Positions 34,042 through 43,074 of a stretch of 64,000 bases of DNA are shown one piece after another. The translations under genes and the position numbers were made by a program. Each line of letters opens with the position of its first letter. Position 1 is the stretch's first letter. The notes beneath the pieces are model-generated. The model was not told where the DNA came from, did no database searches, and saw only the letters and a list, made by a program, of their open reading frames with translations. Source of the DNA: Serratia ureilytica (GTDB taxonomy: Bacteria > Pseudomonadota > Gammaproteobacteria > Enterobacterales > Enterobacteriaceae); the NCBI RefSeq assembly GCF_013375155.1, contig NZ_JABXOF010000006.1, forward strand, positions 124,001-188,000, in the 5' to 3' direction.

Positions 34042-34610
34042 TGGCGCGGCTCATCTACCTGGTGGGGCCTTCCGGCGCAGGCAAGGACAGCCTGCTTGCC
34101 GCACTGCGGGCCGACGCCGACCGCGCGCCGCTGGTGGCGCACCGTTACATCACCCGGCCGGCGGACGCCGGCTGCGAGAATCACATCGCGCTGAGCGAAC
34201 CGGAATTTCTGCGCCGCCGCGCCAAGGGGCTATTCGCGCTCGACTGGCAGGCCCACCAGCAACACTACGCGTTCGGGATCGAAGTGGATCTTTGGTTGCT
34301 GCAGGGGATCGACGTGGCGGTCAACGGTTCGCGCGCCCACCTGCCGCAGGCGCAGCAGCGCTATGGTGCGCAGCTGCTGCCGGTATGCCTGCAGGTCAAC
34401 GCCGCGATCCTGCGCCGGCGCCTGCAGGATCGGGGGCGAGAAAGCGCCGAACAGATCGAGCAGCGGCTGGCGCGGGCGGCGGAATATCAGCAGAGTCTGC
34501 CCGCCGGCTGCCGGGTGCTGCACAACGACGGCCCACTCGACGACACCCTGGCGGCGCTGCTGGCGCTGCTGCCCACCCCTACCCGACAAGCTCAGGATGC
34601 GACGCCATGA
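34041..34610 (+). CDS. phnN: Ribose 1,5-bisphosphate phosphokinase PhnN
   Basis: PhnN phosphorylates ribose 1,5-bisphosphate to PRPP, linking phosphonate breakdown to nucleotide synthesis. The P-loop is VGPSGAGKDSLLA (residues about 7-19), and AHRYITRPADAGCENHIALSEPEF is characteristic. Length is 189 residues from ATG 34041, which overlaps the phnM stop. Its TGA overlaps the next ATG (ATGA). Confidence 0.95.
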   Translation: MARLIYLVGPSGAGKDSLLAALRADADRAPLVAHRYITRPADAGCENHIALSEPEFLRRRAKGLFALDWQAHQQHYAFGIEVDLWLLQGIDVAVNGSRAHLPQAQQRYGAQLLPVCLQVNAAILRRRLQDRGRESAEQIEQRLARAAEYQQSLPAGCRVLHNDGPLDDTLAALLALLPTPTRQAQDATP

Positions 34611-35209
34611 ACGACTTTGCCCAGCCGAAAATCGGCGACAACGTGACCCTTAACCGCACCCGGCTCGGCCAGTATGTGCACCTGGCCGACGATGCGATCC
34701 TGGAAGAGGTGGAGATGGGGGACTACTCCTACACCGCCGGGCACAACCAGATTTTTTACGCCACCCTCGGCAAGTTCGTCTCCATCGCCTCCTATGCGCG
34801 CATCAATCCCGGCAACCACCCGACCTACCAGCGCATCGCGCAGCATCACTTCACCTACCGCGCTTCCGAATACGGGCTGGGGGAAGACGACGCGGCGTTC
34901 TTCGACTGGCGGCGCGAGCACCACGTTACCGTCGGCCACGACGTGTGGATCGGCCATAACGCCATCCTGATGCCGGGCGTCAGCGTCGGCAACGGCGCGG
35001 TGATCGGCAGCGCGGCGGTGGTCACCAAAGACGTGGAGCCCTACAGCATCGTCGCCGGCGTGGCGGCCAAAAAGATCGGCATGCGCTTTGACGACGCGCT
35101 GATAGAACGCATCGAACGCAGCCAGTGGTGGCACTGGGATCACGCCACGCTGCAGGCGCGGCTGGCGGATTTTCGCGACATCAACCGCTTTGCCCAGAAG
35201 TACCTTTAA
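34607..35209 (+). CDS. Phosphonate-operon hexapeptide-repeat acyltransferase
   Basis: The 200-residue protein has a left-handed beta-helix of hexapeptide repeats (GKFVSIASYARINPGN; VTVGHDVWIGHNAILMPGVS; GNGAVIGSAAVVTKDV), as in xenobiotic/chloramphenicol acetyltransferases. It occupies the position of phnO, a GNAT aminophosphonate acetyltransferase in E. coli, between phnN and phnP. Hexapeptide transferases in phn operons form a recognised family, and acetylation of aminophosphonates is a reasonable inference. ATG 34607 overlaps the phnN stop by 4 bp. Confidence 0.9.
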   Translation: MNDFAQPKIGDNVTLNRTRLGQYVHLADDAILEEVEMGDYSYTAGHNQIFYATLGKFVSIASYARINPGNHPTYQRIAQHHFTYRASEYGLGEDDAAFFDWRREHHVTVGHDVWIGHNAILMPGVSVGNGAVIGSAAVVTKDVEPYSIVAGVAAKKIGMRFDDALIERIERSQWWHWDHATLQARLADFRDINRFAQKYL

Positions 35210-35221
35210 CGGAGGGGAGCG

Positions 35222-36004
35222 ATGCAACTGACCTTTCTCGGCACCGGCGGCGCGCAGCAGGTGCCGGTGTTCGGCTGCGACTGCCTGATCTGCCAACGGG
35301 CGCGGCGCGAGCCGGCATTTCGGCGGCGCGCGTGCAGCGCCATGCTTAACTATCAGGGGGAAACGACCTTATTGGATGCGGGATTGCCGGCTTTGGAGCG
35401 GCGATTTTCGGCGGGGCAAATTCAACGTTTTTTACTGACACATTACCACATGGATCACGTTCAGGGGTTATTTCCTTTGCGTTGGGGGTGCGGAAATTCC
35501 ATTCCGGTGTATGGCCCACCGGATGAACAGGGCTGCGACGATCTGTTCAAACACCCGGGCATTCTGGCGTTTCAGCCGCCGCTGGCGCCCTTCGCCACCG
35601 TCGAACTGGGCGGCATGCGCATCACCCCGCTGCCGCTGCAACACTCCAAACTGACCCACGGCTACCTGATCCAGGCGGCGGGCGCTGCGCTGGCCTACCT
35701 GACCGACACCGTCGGCCTGCCGCCGGCCACCGCCGACTATCTGCAGAACGTGGCGCTGGATCTGCTGGTGCTCGATTGCAGCCTGCCGCCTCAGCCGCAG
35801 GCGCCGCGCAACCACAACGACCTGACCCGCGCGCAGGAGACGCAGCGGTTGCTGCAGCCCAAACGCACGCTGCTGACGCACATCAGCCATCATCTCGATC
35901 TGTGGCTGCTGGACAACGAACTGCCCGCCGGGCTGGAGCTGGCGTTCGACCACCTCAGCGTCAGCCTCGGTAGCAGTGCAGCCGATCCGACTCCAGCACC
36001 CTGA
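35222..36004 (+). CDS. phnP: Phosphoribosyl 1,2-cyclic phosphate phosphodiesterase PhnP
   Basis: PhnP is a metallo-beta-lactamase-fold phosphodiesterase that opens the cyclic phosphate left by PhnJ. The metal motif THYHMDHVQG is near residue 76, with QHSKLTHGY and LTHISHHLD downstream, and the N-terminal CDCLIC zinc cysteines. Length is 260 residues. GGAGGG precedes ATG 35222. Its last 44 bp overlap the end of the convergent yraR gene. It closes the phn operon. Confidence 0.95.
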   Translation: MQLTFLGTGGAQQVPVFGCDCLICQRARREPAFRRRACSAMLNYQGETTLLDAGLPALERRFSAGQIQRFLLTHYHMDHVQGLFPLRWGCGNSIPVYGPPDEQGCDDLFKHPGILAFQPPLAPFATVELGGMRITPLPLQHSKLTHGYLIQAAGAALAYLTDTVGLPPATADYLQNVALDLLVLDCSLPPQPQAPRNHNDLTRAQETQRLLQPKRTLLTHISHHLDLWLLDNELPAGLELAFDHLSVSLGSSAADPTPAP

Positions 36005-36593
36005 CCCCTTCGCCCGGCGTGAACGCCTGCTGCAGCAGCGTTTGCGCCACGTCTTTGGCGGCGACGGCGCGCCATTTGCCGGGCAGCAGCCTGAACAACG
36101 GCAGCAAGAGGCGCTCCATCAGGCGCGGCGCAGGGCGATCCCCCACCAGCATGGAAGGCCGCACCAGCGTCAGGCGCGGCCAGCGCTGTTCGCGCAGCGC
36201 CTGCTCCATCTCGCCTTTGGTGCGGTTATACAGGAAGGTGGAATCCGCGTTGGCGCCCAACGCGCTCACCACCAGACAGTGCTGCGCCCCCAACCGGCGG
36301 CCGGTCAGCGCACTCTCCACCACCAGTTGGTAATCGACGTAGCGGAAGGCATCGGCGCTGCCCGCCGCCTGGCGGGTGGTACCCAGGCAGCAGAACACCA
36401 GATCGACCGGCTGCTGCAGGCCGCTCAGCAGCTCGAACAGCGCATCGCCGACCGGGTTGGTCAGCTTGTCGTGCGGCGGCAGCGGCGTGCGCGTCGGCGC
36501 CACAATGGCCGTTATCTGCGGATCGCTTTGTAACAACTGCAGCAACTCGCGCCCCACCAGCCCGGTTGCGCCGACTAACAGTGCTCGCGCCAT
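35961..36593 (-). CDS. yraR: NAD(P)-binding Rossmann-fold protein, YraR type
   Basis: The 210-residue protein begins ARALLVGATGLVGRELLQLL, a GxxGxxG dinucleotide-binding fold, and continues LVFCCLGTTRQAAGSADAFRYVDY and YNRTKGEME. It resembles E. coli YraR of the atypical short-chain dehydrogenase group; the reaction is unknown. ATG 36593 is chosen by similarity over an upstream start at 36614. It overlaps phnP tail to tail and lies 30 bp downstream of yhbP in the same direction. Confidence 0.87.
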   Translation of the reverse strand: MARALLVGATGLVGRELLQLLQSDPQITAIVAPTRTPLPPHDKLTNPVGDALFELLSGLQQPVDLVFCCLGTTRQAAGSADAFRYVDYQLVVESALTGRRLGAQHCLVVSALGANADSTFLYNRTKGEMEQALREQRWPRLTLVRPSMLVGDRPAPRLMERLLLPLFRLLPGKWRAVAAKDVAQTLLQQAFTPGEGVRVLESDRLHCYRG

Positions 36594-36623
36594 GCGATCT
36601 CCCGTTGTAATCAATACGTCGAC

Positions 36624-37064
36624 TTAAAGTATAGACCGCGCCCAATGCAGCTTCTTGCCGAAGCCGAGGGTGTTGTCGGTCATCTTCACCTCGTGCAGAT
36701 CCAGCCGCCATACCGAGGCCTTCATCGCCCTGGCGATCGGGAAGCGCTTGCAGTAACGCGCGCGCGCCGCCTCAGCCTCTTCGCCGCTCAGCAGCACCGC
36801 CTCGGCGCGGTACTGCACGCCGCGGATCAGCGCGATGCTTTTCGGCTTCGGCGCGATGGTGCCGACCACCCGGCCGTTGTTCAGCATCAGCCCGCCGTGG
36901 CGGGTGTGCGGTTCGGTCATCAGCCACAGCGCCATCGTCGCGGTGTCGAACACGTAAAAACAGTTGGCGCACCACATGTCGAGACCGTCGCCGGCGCACA
37001 GCGTTAGGACATGTTGCTTGCCGATGAAATCCGCAATCTGTTGCCGTTGTTCTGGGGTATTCAA
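36624..37064 (-). CDS. yhbP: UPF0306 protein YhbP
   Basis: A 146-residue protein of the FMN-binding split-barrel (pyridoxamine-phosphate-oxidase-like) fold. Conserved features are [25 protein letters not shown] near the N-terminus, [12 protein letters not shown] and [13 protein letters not shown] at the end, matching E. coli YhbP. Its biochemical role is not established. It is probably cotranscribed with yraR. Confidence 0.93.
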   Translation of the reverse strand: MNTPEQRQQIADFIGKQHVLTLCAGDGLDMWCANCFYVFDTATMALWLMTEPHTRHGGLMLNNGRVVGTIAPKPKSIALIRGVQYRAEAVLLSGEEAEAARARYCKRFPIARAMKASVWRLDLHEVKMTDNTLGFGKKLHWARSIL

Positions 37065-37419
37065 GGTTACTCGCCTCCCGGTTCACTCACTTCATCTTAC
37101 CCTGCGTTGTTGAAGCGAGTCACAAATAACGATAATCACCAAAAATCCCATGCGAATATAAAATCACAATATCTGTATTTTTACTCACTTCAACATCGGG
37201 CGGGTTTATAACATAAAAAAAACAAACCGGATTTATTTGATCGTTAGGCAACCGATTAATTGCGCCATTCTTTTATTCCCATCCTGACGGCACGCAAATT
37301 TAGCGCGTCTGCCCGGCGCCGATTAGCAATTTATTTACATGCTCATTTGTCTGCCAGGCCGCAGTTTATGCAACTCACTGCATAATCAATGAATAGTTAT
37401 TTATAAACACCGGCATTTA

Positions 37420-37461
37420 TGTGATGAAAATCACGATTTTCTGCCCATCTTGCGTTAAAAT
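37420..37461 (+). promoter_or_regulatory. Candidate class II CRP-dependent promoter for speFL-speF-potE
   Basis: TGTGATGAAAATCACG (37420-37435) matches the CRP consensus TGTGA-N6-TCACA at nine of ten key positions. TAAAAT at 37456-37461 is a good -10, and no good -35 lies at the right distance. Transcription would start near 37468, placing the CRP centre close to -41, the class II position. The 355 bp from yhbP (37065) to this site are AT-rich and contain no gene I can support. Confidence 0.6.
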
Positions 37462-37497
37462 AGCGCCATCTTTTCACTCAGCAAGGTGGATTAGAAA

Positions 37498-37602
37498 ATG
37501 GAAAACAATAATCGAAAAATGGCGCACATCAGGCGCACAACCCATATTATGATGATGGCTCATCGCAGCTGCTTTAGTTTCGCATTCTTCAACTACAGAT
37601 AA
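37498..37602 (+). CDS. speFL: speF leader arrest peptide SpeFL
   Basis: A 34-codon frame with AAGGTGG upstream lies 276 bp before speF. It keeps the E. coli SpeFL pattern: MENN at the start, HIRRTTHIM in the middle, AHR, and FFN-R at the end, with the same 34-residue length. In E. coli the nascent SpeFL binds L-ornithine in the ribosome exit tunnel, stalls the ribosome and thereby protects the transcript from Rho, inducing speF. The conserved middle carries the ornithine-recognition residues. The structured stretch to speF (37603-37877) shows no other gene. Confidence 0.95.
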   Translation: MENNNRKMAHIRRTTHIMMMAHRSCFSFAFFNYR

Positions 37603-37877
37603 CCCTCACCCCCTCGCTCTTACGCCGTTGTTAAGAGTGTCTTTGCGTTTCACTTTATTCTCCGCACTCCGGTGATAATGTCTTTCCCCCGCAAACCGGG
37701 AAGGGCGCGCAATACATTTTTAATACCGTAAAAGAGCCTCCAAGAAAAATAAAACAAAGAACACAGTTAATGTCTTAGGGCATCACTGGGTTCTCGTACA
37801 CCTTTATTTTCGTGAAGGCGTTAGCGGCAAATGGAATTATTTGCCGACGGCGCGCCTTTGCCTGAAGAATGAGAAAA

Positions 37878-40040
37878 ATGAAAAAATTAAAAATTGCCGC
37901 CAACACCCAAACCCTCGGCTGCTTTGAAACTGAACGCGACATCGTCGATGTGCACCACAGCGATTTTAATGACGTCGCCGCCATCGTGCTGTCGGTAGAA
38001 GACATCGCGCAAGGCATGGTGGTGCGCATCGAAGAGCACGGCCTGAACATTCCGCTGTTCGTCGCCGTCTGCTGCGAAGAAGAGCTGGATAACGCCGTAT
38101 TGCCGGCGCTGCACGGTGTGTTTGAGCTGTGCGGCAAGAATACCCAGTTCTACGGCAAACAGCTGGAGGCCGCCGCCGCCAAGTATGAGAGCGAGCTGCT
38201 GCCGCCGTTCTTCAATACGCTGACGCAGTACGTGGAAATGGGCAACGCCACCTTCGCCTGCCCCGGCCACCAGGGCGGCGAGTTCTTCCGCAAACATCCG
38301 GCGGGCCGCCAGTTCTTCGACTTCTACGGCGAAACGCTTTTCCGCTCCGACATGTGCAACGCCGACGTCAAACTGGGCGATCTGTTGATCCACGAAGGCG
38401 CGCCTTGCGCGGCGCAGCAGCACGCCGCCAAGGTGTTCAACGCCGACAAGACCTACTTCGTGCTCAACGGCACCTCGGCCTCGAACAAGGTGGCGACCAA
38501 CGCCCTGCTGACGCGCGGCGATCTGGTGCTGTTTGACCGCAACAACCATAAATCCAACCACCACGGCGCGTTGATCCAGGCCGGCGCCACGCCGGTTTAT
38601 CTGGAAACCGCGCGCAACCCGTTCGGCTTTATCGGCGGCATCGACGCGCACTGCTTCGACGAGCGCTACCTGCGCCAGCAGATCCGCGAAGTGGCGCCGG
38701 AACGCGCCAACGAAGCCCGCCCGTTCCGCCTCGCGATCATCCAGCTCGGCACCTACGACGGCACTATCTACAACGCCCGTCAGGTGGTCGACAAGATTGG
38801 CCACCTGTGCGATTACATCCTGTTCGACTCCGCCTGGGTGGGCTATGAGCAGTTCATTCCGATGATGAAAGACTGCTCGCCGCTGCTGCTGGAGCTGAAC
38901 GAGAACGATCCCGGCATCATCGTCACCCAGTCGGTGCACAAGCAGCAGGCCGGCTTCTCGCAAACCTCGCAGATCCACAAAAAAGACAAGCATATCAAGG
39001 GGCAGAGCCGCTACTGCAACCACAAGCGCTTCAACAACGCCTTTATGCTGCACGCCTCCACCAGCCCGTTCTATCCGCTGTTCGCCGCGCTGGACGTCAA
39101 CGCCAAGATGCACGAGGGCAAGAGCGGCCAGCGCCTGTGGCAAGAATGTGTGCGCGTGGGCATCGAAGCGCGCAAAATGCTGCTGGATACCTGCACGATG
39201 ATCAAACCGTTCGTGCCGGATCAGATCGACGGCAAGCCGTGGCAAGCCTATGACACCGCGGCGATGGCCAACGATCTGCGCTTCTTCAACTTCGTGCCCG
39301 GCGAAAAATGGCACGCTTTTGAGGGCTATGCCGAATCGCAGTACTTCGTCGATCCGTGCAAACTGCTGCTCACCACGCCGGGCATCGATACCGCGACCGG
39401 CAGCTACAGCGAGTTCGGCATCCCGGCGACCATTCTGGCCAACTACCTGCGCGAAAACGGCATCGTGCCGGAAAAATGCGACCTCAACTCGATCCTGTTC
39501 CTGCTGACGCCGGCGGAAGACATCGCCAAGATGCAACACCTGGTGGCCCTGATCGCCCGCTTCGAGAAGCACATCGAGCAAAACTCCCTGCTCAGCGAGG
39601 TGCTGCCTGCGGTCTATAAAAACCACCAGCAGCGCTACAAAAACTACACCATCCGCCAGCTGTGCCAGGAAATGCACGACCTTTACGTCAGCTACGACGT
39701 TAAAGAACTGCAAAAAGAGATGTTCCGCAAAAGTTATTTCCCGCGCGTGGTGATGAATCCGCAGGACGCCAATACCGAGTTTGTACGCGGCAACGTGGAA
39801 TTGGTCTCGCTGGCCAAGGCCGAGGGCCGCATCGCCGCCGAAGGCGCCCTGCCTTACCCGCCTGGCGTGCTGTGCGTCGTGCCCGGTGAAATTTGGGGCG
39901 GCGCCGCGCAGCGTTATTTCCTGGCATTGGAAGAAGGCATCAACTTATTGCCGGGATTCGCGCCGGAACTGCAGGGCGTTTATATCCAACAGGATGAGGA
40001 CGGCTGGAACCGCGCTTACGGCTACGTCATGAAAAATTAA
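37878..40040 (+). CDS. speF: Inducible ornithine decarboxylase
   Basis: SpeF converts ornithine to putrescine and consumes a proton, supporting acid survival. It is a PLP fold-type I decarboxylase with an N-terminal response-regulator-like wing domain. The PLP lysine is in TQSVHKQQAGFSQTSQ at about residue 355. Length is 720 residues from ATG 37878; an ATG three codons earlier (37869) is nearly as plausible, and the choice follows the E. coli N-terminus (MSKLKIA). potE lies 62 bp downstream, and the speFL leader identifies it as the inducible enzyme, not SpeC. The C-terminus is shorter than in E. coli. Confidence 0.97.
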   Translation: MKKLKIAANTQTLGCFETERDIVDVHHSDFNDVAAIVLSVEDIAQGMVVRIEEHGLNIPLFVAVCCEEELDNAVLPALHGVFELCGKNTQFYGKQLEAAAAKYESELLPPFFNTLTQYVEMGNATFACPGHQGGEFFRKHPAGRQFFDFYGETLFRSDMCNADVKLGDLLIHEGAPCAAQQHAAKVFNADKTYFVLNGTSASNKVATNALLTRGDLVLFDRNNHKSNHHGALIQAGATPVYLETARNPFGFIGGIDAHCFDERYLRQQIREVAPERANEARPFRLAIIQLGTYDGTIYNARQVVDKIGHLCDYILFDSAWVGYEQFIPMMKDCSPLLLELNENDPGIIVTQSVHKQQAGFSQTSQIHKKDKHIKGQSRYCNHKRFNNAFMLHASTSPFYPLFAALDVNAKMHEGKSGQRLWQECVRVGIEARKMLLDTCTMIKPFVPDQIDGKPWQAYDTAAMANDLRFFNFVPGEKWHAFEGYAESQYFVDPCKLLLTTPGIDTATGSYSEFGIPATILANYLRENGIVPEKCDLNSILFLLTPAEDIAKMQHLVALIARFEKHIEQNSLLSEVLPAVYKNHQQRYKNYTIRQLCQEMHDLYVSYDVKELQKEMFRKSYFPRVVMNPQDANTEFVRGNVELVSLAKAEGRIAAEGALPYPPGVLCVVPGEIWGGAAQRYFLALEEGINLLPGFAPELQGVYIQQDEDGWNRAYGYVMKN

Positions 40041-40050
40041 TCACCTTACG

Positions 40051-40074
40051 GGGCGGCGATTATTCTCGCCGCCC
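40051..40074 (+). other. Strong hairpin between speF and potE
   Basis: GGGCGGCGA and TCGCCGCCC form a perfect 9-bp stem with a 6-nt loop, 10 bp after the speF stop. Without a T-run it is more likely a processing or 3'-stability element than a full terminator, and could lower potE relative to speF. Confidence 0.5.
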
Positions 40075-40102
40075 GGATCGCATCCTAAAAGAGAAAATGA
40101 TC

Positions 40103-41419
40103 ATGAGTAAGTCCAATAATAAAATGGGGGTCGTGCAATTAACGATCCTGACCGCCGTGAATATGATGGGTTCCGGCATAATTATGCTGCCGACCAAGCT
40201 GGCCGAAGTGGGCACGATTTCGATCGTTTCCTGGCTGGTGACCGCCGTCGGCTCGATGGCGCTGGCCTACGCGTTCGCCAAATGCGGCATGTTCAGCCGT
40301 AAATCCGGCGGCATGGGCGGCTACGCCGAATACGCCTTCGGTAAATCAGGCAACTTCATGGCGAACTACACCTACGGCGTTTCGCTGCTGATCGCCAATA
40401 TCGCCATCGCCATTTCCGCCGTCGGCTACGGCACCGAGCTGTTCGACACCACGCTCAGCCCGCTCGGGATCTGTATCGCCACCATCGGCGTGCTGTGGCT
40501 GGCGACCGTCGCTAACTTCGGCGGCGCGCGCATCACCGGCAAAATCAGCGGCATCACCGTCTGGGGCGTGATCATTCCGGTGGTGGGCATCTCGGTCATC
40601 GGCTGGTACTGGTTCAGCGGCAGCGCTTACGTCGCCGCCTGGAACCCGCATCAGGTGCCGACCTTCGAAGCCATCGGCGCCTCGATCTCAATGACCCTGT
40701 GGGCGTTCCTGGGGCTGGAATCCGCCTGCGCCAACACCGACGTGGTGGAAAACCCGGAGCGCAACGTGCCGATCGCCGTACTGGGCGGCACCCTCAGCGC
40801 GGCGGTGATCTATATCGTTTCGACCAACGTGATCGCCGGCATTGTGCCGAACATGGATCTGGCCAATTCCACCGCCCCGTTCGGGCTGGCGTTCTCCCAC
40901 ATGTTCAACCCAACGGTCGGCAAGATTATCATGGCGTTGATGGTCATGTCCTGCGTCGGCTCGCTGCTCGGCTGGCAGTTCACCATCGCTCAGGTGTTCA
41001 AATCCTCCGCCGACAGCGGCTTCTTCCCGAAAATCTTCTCCAAGCTGAGCAAGGCCGACGCGCCGGTTAAAGGCATGCTGACCATCGTCGTCATCCAGAG
41101 CGGTTTGTCGCTGATGACCATCAGCCCGTCGCTGAACAAGCAGTTCAACGTGCTGGTGAACCTGGCGGTGGTGACCAACATCATCCCTTACATCCTGTCG
41201 ATGGCGGCGCTGGTCATTATTCAGAAAGTGGCGAAGGTGCCGGACAACAAGGCGCGCATCGCCAATATCATCGCCGGCATCGGCGCGCTGTACAGCTTCT
41301 ATGCGCTTTACAGCTCCGGTGAGGAAGCGATGATGTGGGGCGCCATCGCCACCTTCCTCGGCTGGACGCTGTACGGCATTGTCTCGCCGCGCTTCGAGCT
41401 GGCGGGAAAAAAGGGGTAA
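40103..41419 (+). CDS. potE: Putrescine/ornithine antiporter PotE
   Basis: PotE exchanges external ornithine for putrescine across the inner membrane, completing the acid-response cycle with SpeF. The 438-residue protein has about twelve membrane segments of the APC family, with NMMGSGIIMLPTKLAEVG in segment 1 and LWAFLGLESACANTDVVENP in segment 6. ATG 40103 (MSKSNNKMGVVQL) matches E. coli PotE; an ATG two codons earlier overlaps the AAGAGA site. Confidence 0.97.
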   Translation: MSKSNNKMGVVQLTILTAVNMMGSGIIMLPTKLAEVGTISIVSWLVTAVGSMALAYAFAKCGMFSRKSGGMGGYAEYAFGKSGNFMANYTYGVSLLIANIAIAISAVGYGTELFDTTLSPLGICIATIGVLWLATVANFGGARITGKISGITVWGVIIPVVGISVIGWYWFSGSAYVAAWNPHQVPTFEAIGASISMTLWAFLGLESACANTDVVENPERNVPIAVLGGTLSAAVIYIVSTNVIAGIVPNMDLANSTAPFGLAFSHMFNPTVGKIIMALMVMSCVGSLLGWQFTIAQVFKSSADSGFFPKIFSKLSKADAPVKGMLTIVVIQSGLSLMTISPSLNKQFNVLVNLAVVTNIIPYILSMAALVIIQKVAKVPDNKARIANIIAGIGALYSFYALYSSGEEAMMWGAIATFLGWTLYGIVSPRFELAGKKG

Positions 41420-41505
41420 AGCGGTAAGGCTCCGGCGGCCGGGGATGGGATTGTGACGGCGAACATGCCATCATACGCCGACCCTGGCCACCGAAACGGC
41501 GTACG

Positions 41506-41811
41506 ATGACCGACACTACCCCCACTCCCTGGCACCTCTACATGCTGCGTTTACCGAGCGGCATGCTGTATACCGGCATCACCACCGACGTGGCGCGCCG
41601 CCTGGCGCAACATCAAGCCGGCAAAGGCGCCAAGGCGCTGCGTGGTAAAGGGGAGCTGACGCTGGCGTTTCACTGCCAGGTGGGGGATCGCTCAACGGCG
41701 CTGAAGCTGGAATACCGCGTCAAACAGCTGAGCAAAATACAAAAAGAGCGGCTGGTGAATCACCCGCCGCTGTCGTTGGAGTCTCTATTGCCGGTCGTTA
41801 AAAGCGATTAA
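41506..41811 (+). CDS. yhbQ: GIY-YIG domain protein YhbQ
   Basis: A 101-residue UPF0213 protein with a GIY-YIG nuclease-like domain ([29 protein letters not shown]). E. coli YhbQ is the direct counterpart and has been linked to DNA-damage-related nuclease activity; the role here is inferred only from family. The ribosome-binding site is weak. The 3' end overlaps the end of convergent yhbS by 14 bp. Confidence 0.93.
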   Translation: MTDTTPTPWHLYMLRLPSGMLYTGITTDVARRLAQHQAGKGAKALRGKGELTLAFHCQVGDRSTALKLEYRVKQLSKIQKERLVNHPPLSLESLLPVVKSD

Positions 41812-42301
41812 ACGGCGCCGAAAACGCCACTTCGCCGCTGACGCCATTCAGAGCGTCTTGCGCCAGCGGATACACCTGGAATGCGCTTTCCGTGTCCGGC
41901 CAGCGACAATTCAGGCCATAGGCGGCGGCCGGTTTGAAACCGAAGCGGCCGTAATAGGCCGGATCGCCCAGCACCACCACCGCGGCGTAGCTGAATTCGT
42001 TCAGCGAATCCAACCCCTCGTACACCAGCTTTTCAGCCAGCCCCTGACGGCGCAGGCTTTCATCTACCGCCAGCGGCGCCAGCGCCACCCATTGGCGATC
42101 TTCGCCGGCCACATCCACCGGGCTGAACGCGGCATAACCCACTACGCCGCCTTCGTCGTCAGTGGCGACCACGCCCAGCGTCAGCAGGCCGTCTTCGCGC
42201 AGCTGCTGCACCAGATCGGCTTCATCGTCGCGGCCAAAGGCGCGGCGCAGCAAGGCATCGATGCCCGCCGCGTCTACCGGTATCTCTACGCGGATCAGCA
42301 T
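41798..42301 (-). CDS. yhbS: GNAT family N-acetyltransferase YhbS
   Basis: A 167-residue acetyltransferase matching E. coli Yhb[22 protein letters not shown], the acetyl-CoA loop [14 protein letters not shown], and [16 protein letters not shown]. Its start overlaps the end of ubiT by 7 bp, so the two form an operon. The substrate is unknown. Confidence 0.94.
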   Translation of the reverse strand: MLIRVEIPVDAAGIDALLRRAFGRDDEADLVQQLREDGLLTLGVVATDDEGGVVGYAAFSPVDVAGEDRQWVALAPLAVDESLRRQGLAEKLVYEGLDSLNEFSYAAVVVLGDPAYYGRFGFKPAAAYGLNCRWPDTESAFQVYPLAQDALNGVSGEVAFSAPFNRF

Positions 42302-42822
42302 GATGCCGCCACACGGGAAGCCGACGCCGTGCCCTCCTGCAGCCCTGCTTCGACAAAATCAGCCAACTGCAACAGCCCCATGCGCAGCGGCGCAGGCATG
42401 CTTTCCAGCTCAATGGCGTCCATCAAATTTTTCACATACAGGCCCAATTCGGTATCCCCTTCAATCTGCAGCCGACGCTGAAAGAACAGCGTATCCGGAT
42501 CTTGCTTACGCGCCGCGATCAGGATCAGATCGTTGGCGTCGCCGCTGAAGCTGACGTCCGCTTCGGCGTGCTGGCTGACCACCAGTTTGTCGTTTTCTAC
42601 CGTCATAAACCATTGTAGCGCCAGATCGCGAACTTCGATCTTTAACCAGCGCGATTCGAGAAATTCCAGATCGCCATCCGCCAATGCCTGGCGGAACTGC
42701 CAGCTCAGCACCTGTTGCAGCAGTTGGCGCTGCAGAGCGAACGGCGTGAATTTCAGCGGGATGCGCAGCAGCGACGGCCCCTGGCGCACAAGGCGTGCTC
42801 GTAGTTGTTCCAACACGGTCAT
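42295..42822 (-). CDS. ubiT: Ubiquinone anaerobic biosynthesis accessory factor UbiT
   Basis: UbiT is an SCP2-domain lipid-binding protein needed for oxygen-independent ubiquinone synthesis, in E. coli with UbiU and UbiV. The 175-residue sequence includes PFALQRQLLQQVLSWQFRQAL, ADVSFSGDANDLILIAARKQDPDTLFFQRRL and IEGDTELGLYVKNLMDAIEL, as in E. coli YhbT. It is divergent from ubiU across 252 bp and is followed by yhbS. Confidence 0.94.
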   Translation of the reverse strand: MTVLEQLRARLVRQGPSLLRIPLKFTPFALQRQLLQQVLSWQFRQALADGDLEFLESRWLKIEVRDLALQWFMTVENDKLVVSQHAEADVSFSGDANDLILIAARKQDPDTLFFQRRLQIEGDTELGLYVKNLMDAIELESMPAPLRMGLLQLADFVEAGLQEGTASASRVAASC

Positions 42823-42885
42823 CCACTCCTTTCAATACGGACTACCGCTATTTTGCCACACTGACGCGCGGCTTCAGCGGTCTAT

Positions 42886-42922
42886 ATCAACAAATAGTGC
42901 ATTTCACCGCCATGTTTATCAA
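42886..42922. promoter_or_regulatory. Possible FNR half-sites between ubiT and ubiU
   Basis: Two ATCAA half-sites occur at 42886-42890 and 42918-42922, but the partner halves are poor (GCGGT and GCCAT instead of TTGAT). FNR control of ubiT/ubiUV is known in E. coli, so degenerate sites are expected; this call is weak on sequence alone. Confidence 0.3.
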
Positions 42923-43074
42923 TACGCCATAAGCTGCCTCAAATCAAAACCCGTGCGCGCCCCTTTGCCTAAAATGGCCTCCCCGATTCGCGTTTGCCGG
43001 CGGAACACCGTCGTCGGCAACCTTTAAAGACAGCGTGCGCCCGGCCGGGCGTACGGCTAAGCCAGGATAAATCT

